From: Alopecurus myosuroides
Lineage: Eukaryota > Streptophyta > Magnoliopsida > Poales > Poaceae
Assembly: GCA_028641055.1 (NCBI GenBank)
Contig: CM054062.1
Coordinates: 12,064,826 to 12,128,825, forward strand
DNA: 64,000 nucleotides
Direction of reading: 5' to 3'
Shown: piece by piece, positions 32,061 through 44,077 of the stretch
Position numbering within the stretch: position 1 is the first letter of the stretch
Layout of the letters: every line of letters begins with the position of its first letter
Program-made: the position numbers and the translations under genes
The notes under the pieces: model-generated
The model's database searches: none
What the model was told of the DNA's origin: nothing
Seen by the model: only the letters and a program-made list of their open reading frames with translations

Positions 32061-33050
32061 TGTGATAACTTATAAGTCTTAATAATAGTATTTGTGCTTT
32101 GGTATCATATGTGAGGTAGAATACATATTTGAAACAAAGGTTGAGTTTTAAGCAATATTTGAGTTTGGAACAAAATTATAATTTGAGACAAAGTTGAAGT
32201 TGTACAAAAATTTCAAGTATGTTGCTCTTTAGTACTTCTTTGAGCTAAAGTTGAACTTTCACCAACATTTGAACCCCAATATTTGAAGGTGATCAATCCG
32301 AAGGAGAAACGTGCTACAAATGAGCTCTGAATGAGCCAATATTTTTTAGATGACACTTATTTCATCTAAATAGTGTCTAGTCGAGTCTCACTATTTATTG
32401 AATTGTTTTTCATATTATTTATTTATTTTTTGAAAAAAATCCTTTTAATTGAAACCATCAAGACACACGTTTGAGATATGAAAATATAAAATTAAGTTTA
32501 GAACCGTCTTATTCACTCCAAGACAAAGCATTGGTGATTTTTTTCGATTTATTTGAATTTTTCTAAACCAAAACCCCCCTTCACTCTCCATCGAACTCTG
32601 AATAGGTCTATACACGGTTGCTCATTTGTGAGAAGCGTTTTTTGTGAAAATGTCTTGACACCGAGTTTATATTTTTTTCTCACAACCATGTCACATATGA
32701 CAGCTATGTGAGCTTGTCGTGCATTTTTTTTTGTTTTTTTTTGAATTAGGTATGGTGATTTGAACCTGATTTTGATGGCTCGCTTGTGAAAATGATTTTT
32801 CTTGAAAATGTTCCTATAGCATATTTATATTTTTTTTCTAGTAACTATATCTTATAAGCTGACAAACTACGTTTCGTTTCCATTTTTGATTTTTTTTGAA
32901 TTCGTTATGGTCATTTGAAGTTCTATCATACCCTAATAACCCCAAAAGCCCAAAACCCCGATAACCTCGTAACCCCAAAACTCTAGCGCCAAACGTCAGC
33001 CATCCGATCATACCGTACCGCCAATGTCAGTCGTAAGATCTGACCTTCTA
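32061..33050. other. AT-rich segment with two diverged 155 bp repeats, no gene
   Basis: A block running TTTGTGAGAAGCG, GTGAAAATG, TTTATATTTTTTTCT, a T-run, then GAATTAGGTATGGT (about 32625-32765) is repeated at about 32780-32920 with changes. Such paired T-rich blocks can be subterminal repeats of DNA transposons, but I see no terminal motif. A C/A-rich stretch with repeated AACCCC words lies near 32930-32985. No open frame of note. Confidence 0.45.
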
Positions 33051-33325
33051 GAAGGAATTCTGGGGACAGGCCCGCGCGCCGTCTCTGCGCCGTTGGATGG
33101 AGTCGACGGCTGAGATCAGAGTTCGGTCTTCTAGAAGGGTGGGCGATCCGCAGGAGGCTGGTTCTAAATCCTGATTGGTCGCGCCGTTGTATTCCACTGA
33201 CACTTCAACACAGTCACATAGCAGCCCGTGCCCTCCTCCACCCATCGACACGGTCACACAGCAGCCCGTGCTGGCCTCCCCTTTGGATCTCGGCGACAGA
33301 GCAGTTCTTCTTCCTCTCCGCCAAA

Positions 33326-33895
33326 ATGTCGACCTTCACTTCATCCTCCCGCCCCTCGTGGCCCACGTATGGTCCAGTGCTGATGCAGCGGTGTCCGGAC
33401 TGCCCACGCACCGCGCCACTGAAGCGGTGGACTTCGAAGGAGGAGAAAATGGCAACTTTGGGCGCGAGTTCGTCATATGCGAGAGCGGGACAGAGTGGCA
33501 GGTAGATCTTGGTTCCTCTCGCATCCTTTAGCTCTGAATTTTTTGTTTCCAGATCTGGGTTCTCTTCTTGCATCCACGGAGTTGGGATTTATGCTTCATT
33601 ATTTCGTTTTCAGATCGTGAAAAAATGCAATCATTTCGAGTGGATGGATGAGTATGTGGAGAGGCTTCAAAGGGAGGGCTTGATTTAGTTAAAGGGGGCT
33701 CCAACCCTTGAGCTCAGTCTACCTCCATCCATGAAGAACATGGGGAGTGCAGAGTTGAAGGGTGCTTTGACAGTGGGGGATGCAGATCTGAAGGGTGAAT
33801 TGAAGAAGCTGGACAAGAACTTGAAGCAGATGATTCAAGTGATGCAGCAAGCAAATATTATAGCTTTAGGATTTTATTTTTGCATTTTGCTGTAG
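33326..33895 (+). pseudogene. GRF-type zinc-finger protein gene, two exons, frame-damaged
   Basis: Exon 1 (33326-33501) starts MSTFTSSSRPSWPTYGPV and holds CPDCPRTAPLKRWTSKEE. One base is missing in the A-run near 33447. After it the frame reads NGNFGREFVICES. GTAGAT at 33502 and TTTCAG at 33613 bound a 112 bp intron. Exon 2 begins IVKKCNHFEWMDEYVERLQ. The spaced C..C, GREF..C and CxHFEW elements are the GRF zinc finger (zf-GRF), a nucleic-acid-binding fold. A TAG near 33686 and then a coiled-coil-like tail (KGELKKLDKNLKQMIQVMQQ) and a hydrophobic end (to 33895) follow. Plant genomes carry many such small GRF genes of unknown role. Two lesions suggest a pseudogene. Confidence 0.65.
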
Positions 33896-34384
33896 GATTT
33901 GTTTACGTGCTGTTCAACCCTCGTTAGAGATGTTGTGTAATGTTAATTGTATGTTAAGTACATGTCATGAAACTTTAATACGATGGATTTCAATGTGCAT
34001 CTCTCGAGATCATATAAGTTTGTTTGTTACTGTACCTAGTTTTTTAGTTGACCAGATGACAGTTAGCACTACTTGCGCATCATAAATACCTCTAGATCAT
34101 CTCTTCTTCAGAGGAACACTCTCTTCAGTTCAATTTAGCTTCAGTTTGGTTACACCGCGATCTAGGAAAAATCCACAAACATGCGATGCTCTGATTTTTT
34201 TTCTTTCAATGACTCAAAGAGATTTCATTTATTTGAGGTTTGATTGTCCACCCTTTTCTATTGCTGGAGGTGATAGTAAAATACAAAGTGTTCACAAAAT
34301 GCAAAGGGGTTTTAAGAATGCCAAAAAAAGATGGCTTCTATGGTAGACCTCCCAGGTATGAAACCAATTTTTTTTACGCTTGTC
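33896..34384. other. Intergenic segment, nothing identified
   Basis: Presumed 3' end of the GRF gene and AT-rich DNA up to the LINE fragment. A 66-codon frame at 34146-34346 has no domain. I see no repeats or terminal motifs here. Confidence 0.5.
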
Positions 34385-34745
34385 AATCTTATTAAGAGGT
34401 CTCAATGAATCTCTATCATAGCTTCATAGTATGGATCACAACTCGATTCCACGGTAATTAGTACAACTTTGAACATCCTCCTTATTCTCGAAGATTGGTA
34501 CTAAAATACTCCACCTCCATTCTTGGGGCGTCTTGTTTGACTAAATAATGAGGTTGAAAATATTAGTTACCCATACTACTGCGGTGTCTCCAAGGCCTCC
34601 CCACACCTCAATGGGGATACCATCAGGACCCATCGCCTTGCCTCCTTTCATCCTCTTTAACGCCTCCCTAACCTCAGACTCCTGGATACATTGCACCAAG
34701 CGCCTGCTGGTATCATCAAAGGAGTCGTATAGCTCAATGGTAGAG
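34385..34745 (-). pseudogene. LINE reverse transcriptase start (fingers region)
   Basis: Encodes STIELYDSFDDTSRRLVQC, then VREALKRMKGGKAMGPDGIP and IEVWGGLGDTAVVW. A degraded PIFENKEDVQSCTNYRGIEL follows near 34430-34490. These are RT motifs 0 to 2 of plant L1-type LINEs. The catalytic motifs lie beyond and are absent. Frame is good over 34541-34745, then broken. Confidence 0.82.
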
Positions 34746-34750
34746 CTCTC
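34746..34750. repeat. Target site duplication CTCTC (left copy)
   Basis: Matches 44073-44077. It flanks the interrupted BARE-like solo LTR inside the LINE. Confidence 0.85.
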
Positions 34751-34789
34751 TATTGGGTTGTGTATACGGGTATTTAAAATTTTCTCCAT

Positions 34790-34794
34790 GTATG
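34790..34794. repeat. Target site duplication GTATG (left copy)
   Basis: Same five bases as 42083-42087, directly outside the two ends of the pol-less Gypsy element. Confidence 0.93.
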
Positions 34795-36383
34795 TGATAC
34801 GTCATAAACATATCCCTAATTTCTGATGCTCCATGATGATATTATGCCAATTGCTACATGTTTTCTCCCTTATTTATGTCATTTTATCGATTTTCCGGAC
34901 TAACCTATTAACAAGATGCCATAGAGCCAGTTCCTTGTTTTCTGTTGTTTTTTCTTTCAGAAAAGTTGTTCTGGAAATATTCTCGGAATTGGAAAGTTCG
35001 AAGCCCGGAAGTCCTATTTTCTCCGGAAGCATCCAGAAAACGGAAGAGGAGTCGAAGAGGGGCAGCAGGGGGGCCACACCATAGGGTGGCGCGCCCCCAT
35101 GGCCGCGCCAGCTATGGGTGTGGGGCCCCCCCGACCTCCACTGCCTTTGCCCTTTTGCCTATTTAAGCCCCCGGATGGAAAACCCTAAGCACCTGATCAA
35201 AATCCCCGAAAAAGTTCCGCAGCCGCCGTCACCGTCAACCCCAGATCAGGGGGTTCTGAAGCTGTTTCCGGCACCCTACCGGAGAGGAGATCATCACCGG
35301 AGGCTTCTACATCACCATGCCTACCTCCGGAGTGATGCGTGAGTAGTTCATCCTTGGACTACGGGTTCGTAGCTGTAGCTAGATGGTTGTCTCCTCCTCA
35401 TATGCCTCCATGTTTAGATCTCGTGAGCTGCCTATCATGATCGAGATTGATCTTATGTAATTCTCTGTGCTGTGTTTGCTGGGATCCGATGAATATTGAC
35501 CTTATGCCAAGCTGATTATAGTCTTTATTTTCATATGTTATTTGTGATCTTGCATGTTTTCCGTTGCTAGTGGTTATTCTGGCCAAGTAATTGCTAGTGA
35601 CTCCAAGAGGGAGTATTTATGATCGATAGTAGGTTCATGCCTCCTTGTTTCCTTGCTCGAGTGACAGAAACGTGAAGGGGGAGGATGTGTTGTTGCCATT
35701 AGGGAGAAAACAGCGGTGAGAGTGCCCTCGTGCATAATCATTGCTTACATTACACACTTTGTTTAATGCAATTATCTGTTGATTGCAACTTAATACCTAT
35801 GGGGGGTTTGGATGATAACCTGAGGGTGGATTATTATTCATAGATGCAGATGGATGTCGGTCTATGTATCTTGTGGTAATGCCCGCACTAAATAGCATAG
35901 TAATCTTCGTGTCATATTGTGCACTATGGTGAACCTATATTTGTCAATTTCCCAGCTGTAATTTGTTCACCCAGCATGCTATCTTTTATGGAGAGACGCG
36001 ACTAGTGAAACTATGAACCCCGGTCCATTTTTCCACATTGTTAAACAAACCACAACAATTTCCTGCTTTCTTTACTTACTGCAAGCATACACTGTTTTTC
36101 CACACTATATGTCTAATGTTTGTTTTCAGCAAGACCGGTGAGATTGACAACCTCACTCTACCGTTGGGGCAAAGTATTTTGGTTGAGTTGTGTGCAAGTT
36201 CAACTTTGTTGCTAACACCGGTGAAGCACCAGCACCACCGTGAGTGGCATCAACCTTCCGAAGGTCCTATTTCTCCTACTGGATTGATAACCTTTGATCT
36301 TATCTAAGGGGAAAACTCCTACCGTTGTTCTCATCACACCCTCCTCTTGGGGTATCCCAACGAGTGCAAGATCTGCACCATCA
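34795..36383 (+). repeat. 5' LTR of the pol-less Gypsy element (1589 bp)
   Basis: Starts TGATACGTCATAAAC and ends GCACCATCA. A CTATTTAAG box near 35158 follows a GC-rich stretch and is the likely TATA region. By eye the first 330 bp differ from the 3' LTR at roughly 20 sites, so the insertion is not recent. Confidence 0.92.
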
Positions 36384-36393
36384 AGGACTTTTT

Positions 36394-36411
36394 CTGGCGC
36401 TGTTGCTGGGG
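36394..36411 (+). promoter_or_regulatory. Primer-binding site
   Basis: TGGCGCTGTTGCTGGGGA lies 10 bp inside the 5' LTR. It matches the TGGCGCCGTTGCCGGGGA primer site, usually ascribed to tRNA-Asp, with two C-to-T changes, as expected after decay at methylated sites. The same 10 bp gap is present at the other element of this family (62906-62922). Confidence 0.8.
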
Positions 36412-36655
36412 AGGAAGAAGTCTTCTGGCAGGGGGAGTCTCTCACTCTCAACCTCTTTATTTTGTTTATTGTCTTGTTTTTATTTTTTTCTTGTTTTCTT
36501 TCTCTTTATATCAAAAACACAAAAAAAATAGTTCTTGTTCTAGTTGTTATTTATGCTTTAGCATGCTTGCTATCAATGTTTGATGTCTTTGAAACTAGAT
36601 CTTTTAGGCAAGGTGGGTTCACGGATGAACAACAAAATATTATAAGGAACACAGC

Positions 36656-37471
36656 TTGTCACAAAAAGGGATACACTTATGGGAGCAAATTAATAAATTG
36701 CATGACTATGCTAAAAACTTGTGCTCTAATTATAATGTTACTTATTGCTTTGATAAATCTTGTTGTTGGAGGAGGTATAAACACCTCCCTTTTCAATGTG
36801 AGTATAATGATAATGTTACCATATCTTCTTATGTTAAGGGAAATTATGAATTATATGATGCGGAACAAATTGAAGAATTTATTGCTTGGAAGGGTGCATT
36901 CGAAATTTCCTATTTGCTTGAAAGTATTGATGATGCACCTTATAAACATGAGATTTATGCTCTACTTTAATATGGCTTTGATAATTACAAGGATTGTAAT
37001 TAAGACATAATGGAATATCTTAATAAATGCTCTCAACCTAAGGAAGTAACTGATGCCTTGCAGGAGCCTATGGAAGAAGAAATTGCTGAATCTGGAAGTT
37101 CATTGGATCAAAAAGAGGAGGAGAGTGATGATCAAGAGGAGGAAGAATGGAGCAACCCATGTCTACCTTCCAATGATAGTAACTCTTTAACTCATACATT
37201 ATTTGGTGAAATTGATATTTTCTATACTTGTGACCTTCATACTACTATGAATGAAACTTGTGAGAATGATATTGCTACTGTTATTTATGATAATCCTTGC
37301 TACTTTGATAAATCTTATGATAATGCTCTTTATGATGGTCCTATGTTACTTGATGTTATAAATCATAATGCTACTGAAAATAGGATTGCTATAATGTGTC
37401 CTATACCTTTTAAGAGTGATAAATTATCTTGTTTTTTTCTATTGCTAAAAGTGAGAAGAAAGAGGAGCTAA
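36656..37471 (+). pseudogene. Unknown ORF of the pol-less Gypsy element
   Basis: One frame of about 272 codons runs from 36656 (no ATG at that point) to 37471, broken by TAA at 36968 and 37001. Visible features: EQINKLHDYAKNLCSNYNV, a cysteine-rich patch (CFDKSCCWRRYKHLPFQC), NYELYDAEQIEEFIAWKGAF, then an acidic stretch (EEEIAESGSS to DDQEEEEWSNP) and SNDSNSLTHTLFGEID. No Gag, protease or RT motif is seen. It sits just after the primer site, where gag normally starts, so a particle- or RNA-binding role is possible but unproven. Confidence 0.5.
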
Positions 37472-40458
37472 TTTTAAATTATGATACCACTATTTTTGAG
37501 ATTGATATGAATTGTGTGCTTTTAGACCATGACAAACATGCTTTCTGAGATAATTATATTGTTGAGTTTGTTCATGATGGTACTGAAAATTATTATGAGA
37601 GAGGAAAATATGGTTGTAGGAATTTTCATGTTACTAAAACACCTCTCTTTTTGTTGAAAGTTTTGAAGTTGCTCTTGTTCTACCTTCGTATGATTTCTAG
37701 TTTGAGCTTCTTTAATTTATTTCTTTACAATATTCCTATGCATAGGAAGTGGGTTAGACTTAATTTTTTTTACATTTTCTTCATGATTCTCTCTTTTGCT
37801 TCAATTCATGTTTCTTATGTGAGCATCTTCCCCTTTTATGCCTAGCTGAAAGGCGTTAAAGAAAAGCGCTACCGGGAGACAACCCGTTTTATTTCGCCAT
37901 TTTCAACCCGTTTTCTTTCGTTTTGTTTGGTGTGCTTTGCACCTGGGTGTTGTCTATTTCCTTAGCAACCCCTAGTTATATTTTCTTTTGTGTTTTTGTT
38001 CAGCCAAGTAAAGCCTCTAGTGGAAAGTTGGCACTATATTTCGGATTTCTGCGCAGAAAACAGGCTTCTGCTGTCCACTGTTAATTCCGTTAAAAATCAC
38101 AGAAAATTCAAAATGACTTGAGATTTTTTGTGTTTAATACTGAGTTATATAAGCAACTTTTCTTAGAATAACAATTTTTTATTTGAGCAACAGAAGATTT
38201 TTGAAAAAAAAACGATATTTACCTGTTGTTCTGTTTTGACAGATTTCTACCATTTATCGCATTTGCATCTTAATCTCTTTCTTTCGGTGTTCTTTTGATA
38301 AAAAGAGTTTTGAAAGAAGTTGTGACAGTAGCTAATGTGTTTTTGAGTGTTAGACTTGTGTTGAAACTGAACCATGTGAATTTATTATTTCAATTGCACT
38401 AACGTTGCTAATGAAGATTGTGAGAATTTTGATGTGAAGAAAGTTTTCAAGGGTCAAGAGAAGAGGATGATATGATGTGAGAAGAGTGAAAATAATAAGC
38501 TTGGGGATGCCCCGGTGGTACATCCCAGCAAATTACAAGAAGACTCAAGCGTCTAAGCTTGGGGATGCCCAAGGCACCCCCTTCTTCATCAACAAATTAT
38601 CAGGTCACTTCTAGTGAAACTATATTTTTATTCGGTCGCATCTTATGTGCTTTACTTGGAGCGTCTTTTATTTTTGTTTTCGGTTTGTTTTTGTTTTTAT
38701 TTCAGTTTGTTTTTAATTTTTCAATAAGCTTGGTTGGACCCCCAACATTCTTTTATTGGAGAGTGGCACGCTCCGCTTTTTCATGAGAATATTTTGTATT
38801 CTTAATCTTTGTCTAGCTGCTGCATTTATTTAGCTCCTGTTTTGCATGCACCTCTTATTAGAGTTGTTAGTTTTAGTAGTGTTATGTTAGTACTCTCATG
38901 TTTTATTTCTGTGTCATAAAGAGTATTTTTCTTAAAGCATGTTTTGTATGGTGCTTGTTGGGAGAAAGAAAACTGCTGCTTGAAGTAGAATTTAAAACAG
39001 TACTAGTAGAAGCTTGTATAGACTGTGGCTAGAACTTTTTCATGCCATGCTAAATGTTATTTTAGTTTTTTTGTGGTTATTGAGTAGCATGATTAGCCTC
39101 AAATATCTGAGAGTGTTTAATATGTATTGAAAGATTCATGAGTTGTTCTTGTCATAGTAAAGCATCAATATACGGTATTCTCTTTCGAATGATTTATTTG
39201 GTTGACTTGGCGCATGCCCACACCATGTTTATGACTACAAACTAGTCACGAATAGCCTCCATGAGCACTTAGTTTTTGAACTTGTGATACTACTTATGTT
39301 TTAATTAATGATGCTTATGTCGCTATGCATGGTTATGGCTCTTATGCTCTCTTGATTTGTCGCTCCCAGTCTTTTGCTAGCCTCCACCTGTACTGAGTAT
39401 GAGCTATACTCGTGCATCCAAACTCCCTTAAACAAAAGTTTTTTCCATTGTGTCCACCATACCTACCTACATGTGGTATTTAACTCCCATTCCAAAGTAA
39501 ATTGCTCATGTGTTACCTTTAAAACCTTCAAAATTATTCCTGCTTTATGTTCCTGTTTTTGCTCATGAGGACGGAAATAGAGAATCTTTATCTCACTTGT
39601 TGATTGGATTTCACACCCTCGACTAGTGGATTCATCCTCTTATCCAAATGATAGAAGAGCTGGCAGTGGGCTGCCCAGCCCCAAATTAATACAAACAAAT
39701 TCTCTTCACTATTTTTACCCCTGATTTATCAGTCAAAGCATAATTGTGTAAACAAAAGAGAAAGAGGGATGACCTTTTACACCAGCTGCGTCCTTCACCA
39801 TGGGAGCCGCTCTTGTGAATCCATTTGACTTGTGACGTACTGTATTTTCTGTTTACCATTCGTTGACATTAGCATACATCTCCCAAAATATAGACATTCC
39901 TCCACAAATGTCAAACTTTTAACACCTCTGTTTAATAAAATAAAGCTCTAGCACATGAGTGATCCCTTCTTCCCTATGCTAAGGTCCTTTCTTTTACTTT
40001 TATGTTGAGTCTCCATCTTCTAACTTTATGCATAGTTGAGAGAGAATTTTTGCCATTCTGAGTTCTATGTGCATTTGTCCCATAAGCATCAATAATTACT
40101 TCATGATGTGATATTATTTGTTCTTAAATTATTTGTTCTAGTCAACCTCATGAACTTTGAAGGTGTCCTGGCATTTATGTTTTCCCCACTCTTAAGGACT
40201 ATCGAAATATCACTTTGTCATGCTTTCTCTATACCTGGAACAAACGTCTACCTTTCTTTGCATAATTATTCATGATCCTTTATTTGAGTTACTCTTCATG
40301 ATGCAAAGTAATTGCTACGCTTCATTATTAAAGTTTTATTTATCATGCCTCTGTTTAAAGTTTTATGATCTCAGTGTGCATATGCTTTTACATTAGATTG
40401 ATCAACTTTATGTTAGTAGCATGTCACCTCAGAAAATATTGTTTTATCGTTTACCTAC
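37472..40458 (+). other. Non-coding 3' interior of the pol-less Gypsy element
   Basis: Contains landmarks shared with the other family members: CTGAAAGGCGTTAAAGAAAA with GGGAGACAACCCG at 37849-37886, and two AGCTTGGGGATGCCC blocks near 38500 and 38557. No convincing frame; short hydrophobic frames at 38559-38786 and 39374-39568 have no domain. Confidence 0.6.
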
Positions 40459-40492
40459 TCGAGGACGAGTAGGAACTAAGTTTGGAGATGCT
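40459..40492 (+). promoter_or_regulatory. Polypurine tract region before the 3' LTR
   Basis: ACGAGTAGGAACTAAGTTTG then GAGATGCT immediately precedes TGATACGTC. The equivalent minus-strand text occurs at 59677-59710. It marks the second-strand primer and confirms plus orientation. Confidence 0.65.
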
Positions 40493-42082
40493 TGATACGT
40501 CATAAACGTATCCCTAATTTATGATGCTCCATGATGATATTATGCCAATTGCTACATATTTTCTCCCTTATTTATGTCATTTTTATCGATTTTCTTAACT
40601 AACCTATTAACAAGATGCAATAGAGCCAGTTCCCTGTTTTCTGTTGTTTTTAGTTTCAGAAAAGTTGTTATGGAAATACTCTCGGAAATTGAAAGTTCGA
40701 AGCCCGGAAGTCCTATTTTCCACGGAAGCATCCAGAAGACCGAAGAGGAGTCGAAGAGGGGAAGCAGGGGGGCCACACCATAGGGTGGCGCGCCCCCTGG
40801 CCGCGCCAGCTATGGGTGTGTGGCCCCTCGGCCTCCACCGCCTTTGCCCTTTCGCCTATTTAAGCCCCCGGATGGAAAACCCTAAGAACCTGATCAAAAT
40901 CCCCAAAAACGTTCCACAGTCGCCGTCACCGTCAACGCCAGATCAGGGGGGTTCTGAAGTTGTTTTCGGCACCCTGTCGGAGAGGAGATCATCACCGGAG
41001 GCTTCTACATCACCATGCCTGCCTCCGGAGTGATGCGTGAGTAGTTCATCCTTGGACTACGGGTTCGTAGCTGTAGCTAGATGGTTGTCTCCTCCTCATA
41101 TGCCTCCATGTTTAGATATCGTGAGCTTCCTATCATGATCGAGATTGATCTTATGTAATTCTCTGTGTTGTGTTTGTTGGGATTCGATGAATATTGACCT
41201 TATTCCAAGTTGATTATAGTATTTATTTGCATATGTTATTTGTGATATTGCATGCTTTCCGTTGCTAGTGGTTATTCTGGCCAAGTAATTGCTAGTGACT
41301 CCAAGAGGGAGTATTTATGCTCGATACTGGGTTCATGCCTCCTTGTTGCCTTGCTCGATTGACAGAAACGTGAAGGGGGAGAATGTGTTGTTGCCATTAG
41401 GGAGAAAACAGCGGTGAGAGTGCCCGCGTGCATAATCATTGCTTACATTACACACTATATTTAATGCAATTGTCTATTGCTTGCAACTTAATATCTAAGG
41501 GGGTTAGGACGATAACCTGAGGGTGCATTATTAGTCATAGATGCAGATGGATGTCGGTCTATGTATCTTGTTGTAATGCCCGCACTAAATGGCATAGTAA
41601 TCTTCATGTCATATTGTTCACTACGGTGCAACCTCTATTTGTCAATTTGCTCAGCTGTAATTTGTTCACCCAACATGCTATCTTTTTTGGAGAGACACCA
41701 CTAGTGAAACTATGAACCCCGGTCCATTTTTTTACACAGTTAAACAAACCACAACAATTTCATGATTTCTTTACTTACTGCAAGCATACACTGTTTTTCC
41801 ACACTATACGTCTAATCTTTGTTTTCAGCAAGACCAGTGAGATTGACAACCTCAGTGTACCGTTCGGGAAAAGTATTTTGGTTGAGTTCTGTGCAGGTTC
41901 CACGTTGTTGCTTACACCGGTGAAGCGCCAGCGCCACCGTTAGTGGCATCAACCTTCTGAAGGTCCTCTTTCTCCTACTGGATTGATAACCTCGGTTCTT
42001 AACTAAGGGGAAAACTCCTACCGATGTGCTCATCACACCATCCTTTTGGGGTATCCCAACGAGTGCAAGATCGGCACCATCA
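40493..42082 (+). repeat. 3' LTR of the pol-less Gypsy element (1590 bp)
   Basis: Aligns with 34795-36383 over its full length and ends GGCACCATCA. The CTATTTAAG box lies near 40855. Confidence 0.92.
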
Positions 42083-42087
42083 GTATG
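42083..42087. repeat. Target site duplication GTATG (right copy)
   Basis: Pairs with 34790-34794. Confidence 0.93.
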
Positions 42088-44072
42088 CTACCCAACCACC
42101 AAGATCTCTAGCTATGCATATACAAGTAAATACTAATTCCAAGATCTAGTCTTCGAGATAATGTACCAAACACCATAAAAGCGGAAGAGGTGTCGATGAT
42201 GATGTCGGTGAAGCCTGTAGAAGATCCCCACACAAAAACCTCTGGACGAGGATGTTACCCCCTGAGAGGATGCACACATGCGCCAGGGCCAATTCTGTAG
42301 CGCTTCGTCGTCGAGTACTAGACGCTACAGGTGTATATGAAGGTGGAGCTAGATCTAATTAAGAGAGGAGACCTCAAAACCCCAATTAGAAGAAGCTTTA
42401 ATTCAATTAAAGGGCTCTAATTAGAAGCTCTAATTAGACCCTCTAATTCTTCTAGAAAGAGAGAGAGCGAGAGAGAGGATTGCTCTCAAAATTATGATTT
42501 GGCCTTAGCCTTGGGGGTCCTTTTATAGTTCGAGGAGAGGGAGACATGCCAAAGGGGGAGGAGGAGTCCTTGTTGGGCTAGGAGGAGGGGCTAGCCGCAC
42601 CAACGAGGTGGCCACACCGGTCTTCTTGTCCAACTCAGATGGGACTCCATATGGAGTCCAAGAACTACTTCGTTTTCCCCCTTTTTCTTTTCTCCTTTTT
42701 ATCTCCAATTAAATTTAGGAAAAATACTTGGATGCCAAGTACTAATATTTGGTGCCCTCGGGACCACCTGGCAACTCTAAAATTAGGTGAGACCATGAGT
42801 GGCATTCTTGCCCCCCTCCGACACTTACCCACCATCTTGTTTTTGCCTGAAACTCTTCCGAAAACAAATAACCCCTTTAGATAAAATCAACAATATTATC
42901 TAACAATTTCATAAATATATTTCCGACACCATGGGGAATCTCATGACACCCGGCACTTGCTCCGTAAAGCGTGCAACGCCAATTTCTCTCTCGGAGCAAC
43001 TCCGGAATAAATTCCGGTAGTAATAAAAAGTTTCTATTACTTTGGGACATCCAATGCCCTCAATATAAAATATCTCTGATATATAAAATATATCTATCAT
43101 GCGGAAACACTATTCCGATGATACTCCTAATTGATCCGGACCTACCAATATACACAAAAATCAATCCTAACTTAAGTGTGTTTCCCCTACAGGTTCGATA
43201 GCGTATGAGCATGAAATTGGAAACTCTTTACTTTCCAATAATCAATAGCGGGGCCATGGACGCCCATATTGACTCTCACATGCTATACGAATAAACTGTA
43301 GAACCTGTTAGTCGTCATACAATTTTCTCATTACAGACGATACCGAACTTACCCAAGACTATGGATTCAGGTATTGCAGTGAAACAATCTCTCGTTCACT
43401 ATACCTTTGTCTTGTCTCATTAATCGGTAAATTTCCTTTTACTTGTTACTGTATTATGATATCCCACATGATGTATCATCATCATTTATTGTCTTGAGAA
43501 CTTATGGATATCAAGAATACCGAGTGGGCCCAGGCATGTATCTCTCTTTTTACGGAGGAGTAATTCCCATCTCAGAACATCGAGGTAATACACTCCTTTA
43601 GAATGACGCAGTGTCTACCTTTATGTTCACCCAGTTTACGGTGTTGATAGTACCAAAGTAAAACCTCCAGACTATATCACCCTGATAACCTCATGGTCAA
43701 AGGACACATTGTAATATAATCGTGATGTGATATGACACTAAGGACAAAGATGTCTTAATGGAATCTCTTAGCATATCAATCTACATAGAAAATATCCATC
43801 CATATTGTTCCCTTACAACAATATACTACTCACTAATGTTGAAATAAATAATGTTAATGACCAGGAAAACACAACCATCAAGCATCCAATGAATTGGTCG
43901 TAAAAGGAAAGACTAGGGTTTGATATTGTGTTCATGTTACTATACGTGAGCATGAGTTTTTTTTCTTCTGAATCTCATATTTAGGAGCCATATCAGCTAT
44001 AGCTTAGTAATATGAATCAGAACTATGAAACCGATGTATAAATATTATTGCCTTTTGGGCATACATCCAACA
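42088..44072 (-). repeat. Right part of the interrupted BARE-like solo LTR
   Basis: Carries most of the solo LTR described at 34751-44072: the AATTAGAG repeats (42380-42475), a GA tract near 42455, the GGACTCCATATGGAGTCC hairpin near 42644 and the CCAACA end. Short frames here carry no domain. Confidence 0.82.
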
Positions 44073-44077
44073 CTCTC
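44073..44077. repeat. Target site duplication CTCTC (right copy)
   Basis: Pairs with 34746-34750; LINE sequence resumes at once. Confidence 0.85.

Larger units (their letters stand above)
34795..42082 (+). mobile_element. Complete but pol-less Gypsy element (TGATACGTC LTR family)
   Basis: LTRs of 1589 and 1590 bp, a primer-binding site, a polypurine tract and the GTATG duplication are all present. The 4.1 kb interior lacks any gag core, protease, RT or integrase motif. It holds one decayed ORF (36656-37471) of unknown function. The primer site of the TGGCGCCGTTGCCGGGGA type and the LTR text put it in a common Triticeae Gypsy family, possibly the Sabrina/WHAM group. It must have depended on proteins made elsewhere. 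Confidence 0.88.
34751..44072 (-). mobile_element. BARE/Angela-like solo LTR, interrupted by a Gypsy element
   Basis: The left part (34751-34794) begins TATTGGG and shares ATTTAAAATTTTCT with the LTR at 14324. The right part (42088-44072) shares the GCGGAAGAGGTGTCGATGATG block, the AATTAGAG repeats, the GGACTCCATATGGAGTCC hairpin and the CATCCAACA end. Joined, they total about 2.03 kb and lie between CTCTC copies, with no interior, so it is a solo LTR. The 7.3 kb insert between the parts has its own GTATG duplication. Confidence 0.85.

Noticed and set aside
23860..33050. MULE terminal inverted repeats
   Set aside because: The complement of the 23860-24000 text was looked for by eye between 31970 and 34150 and not found; an alignment program would be needed.
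36294..37010. 238-codon hydrophobic frame at the LTR/interior border
   Set aside because: It begins inside the LTR and crosses the primer site, and competes with the better-composed frame at 36656-37471. Probably chance.
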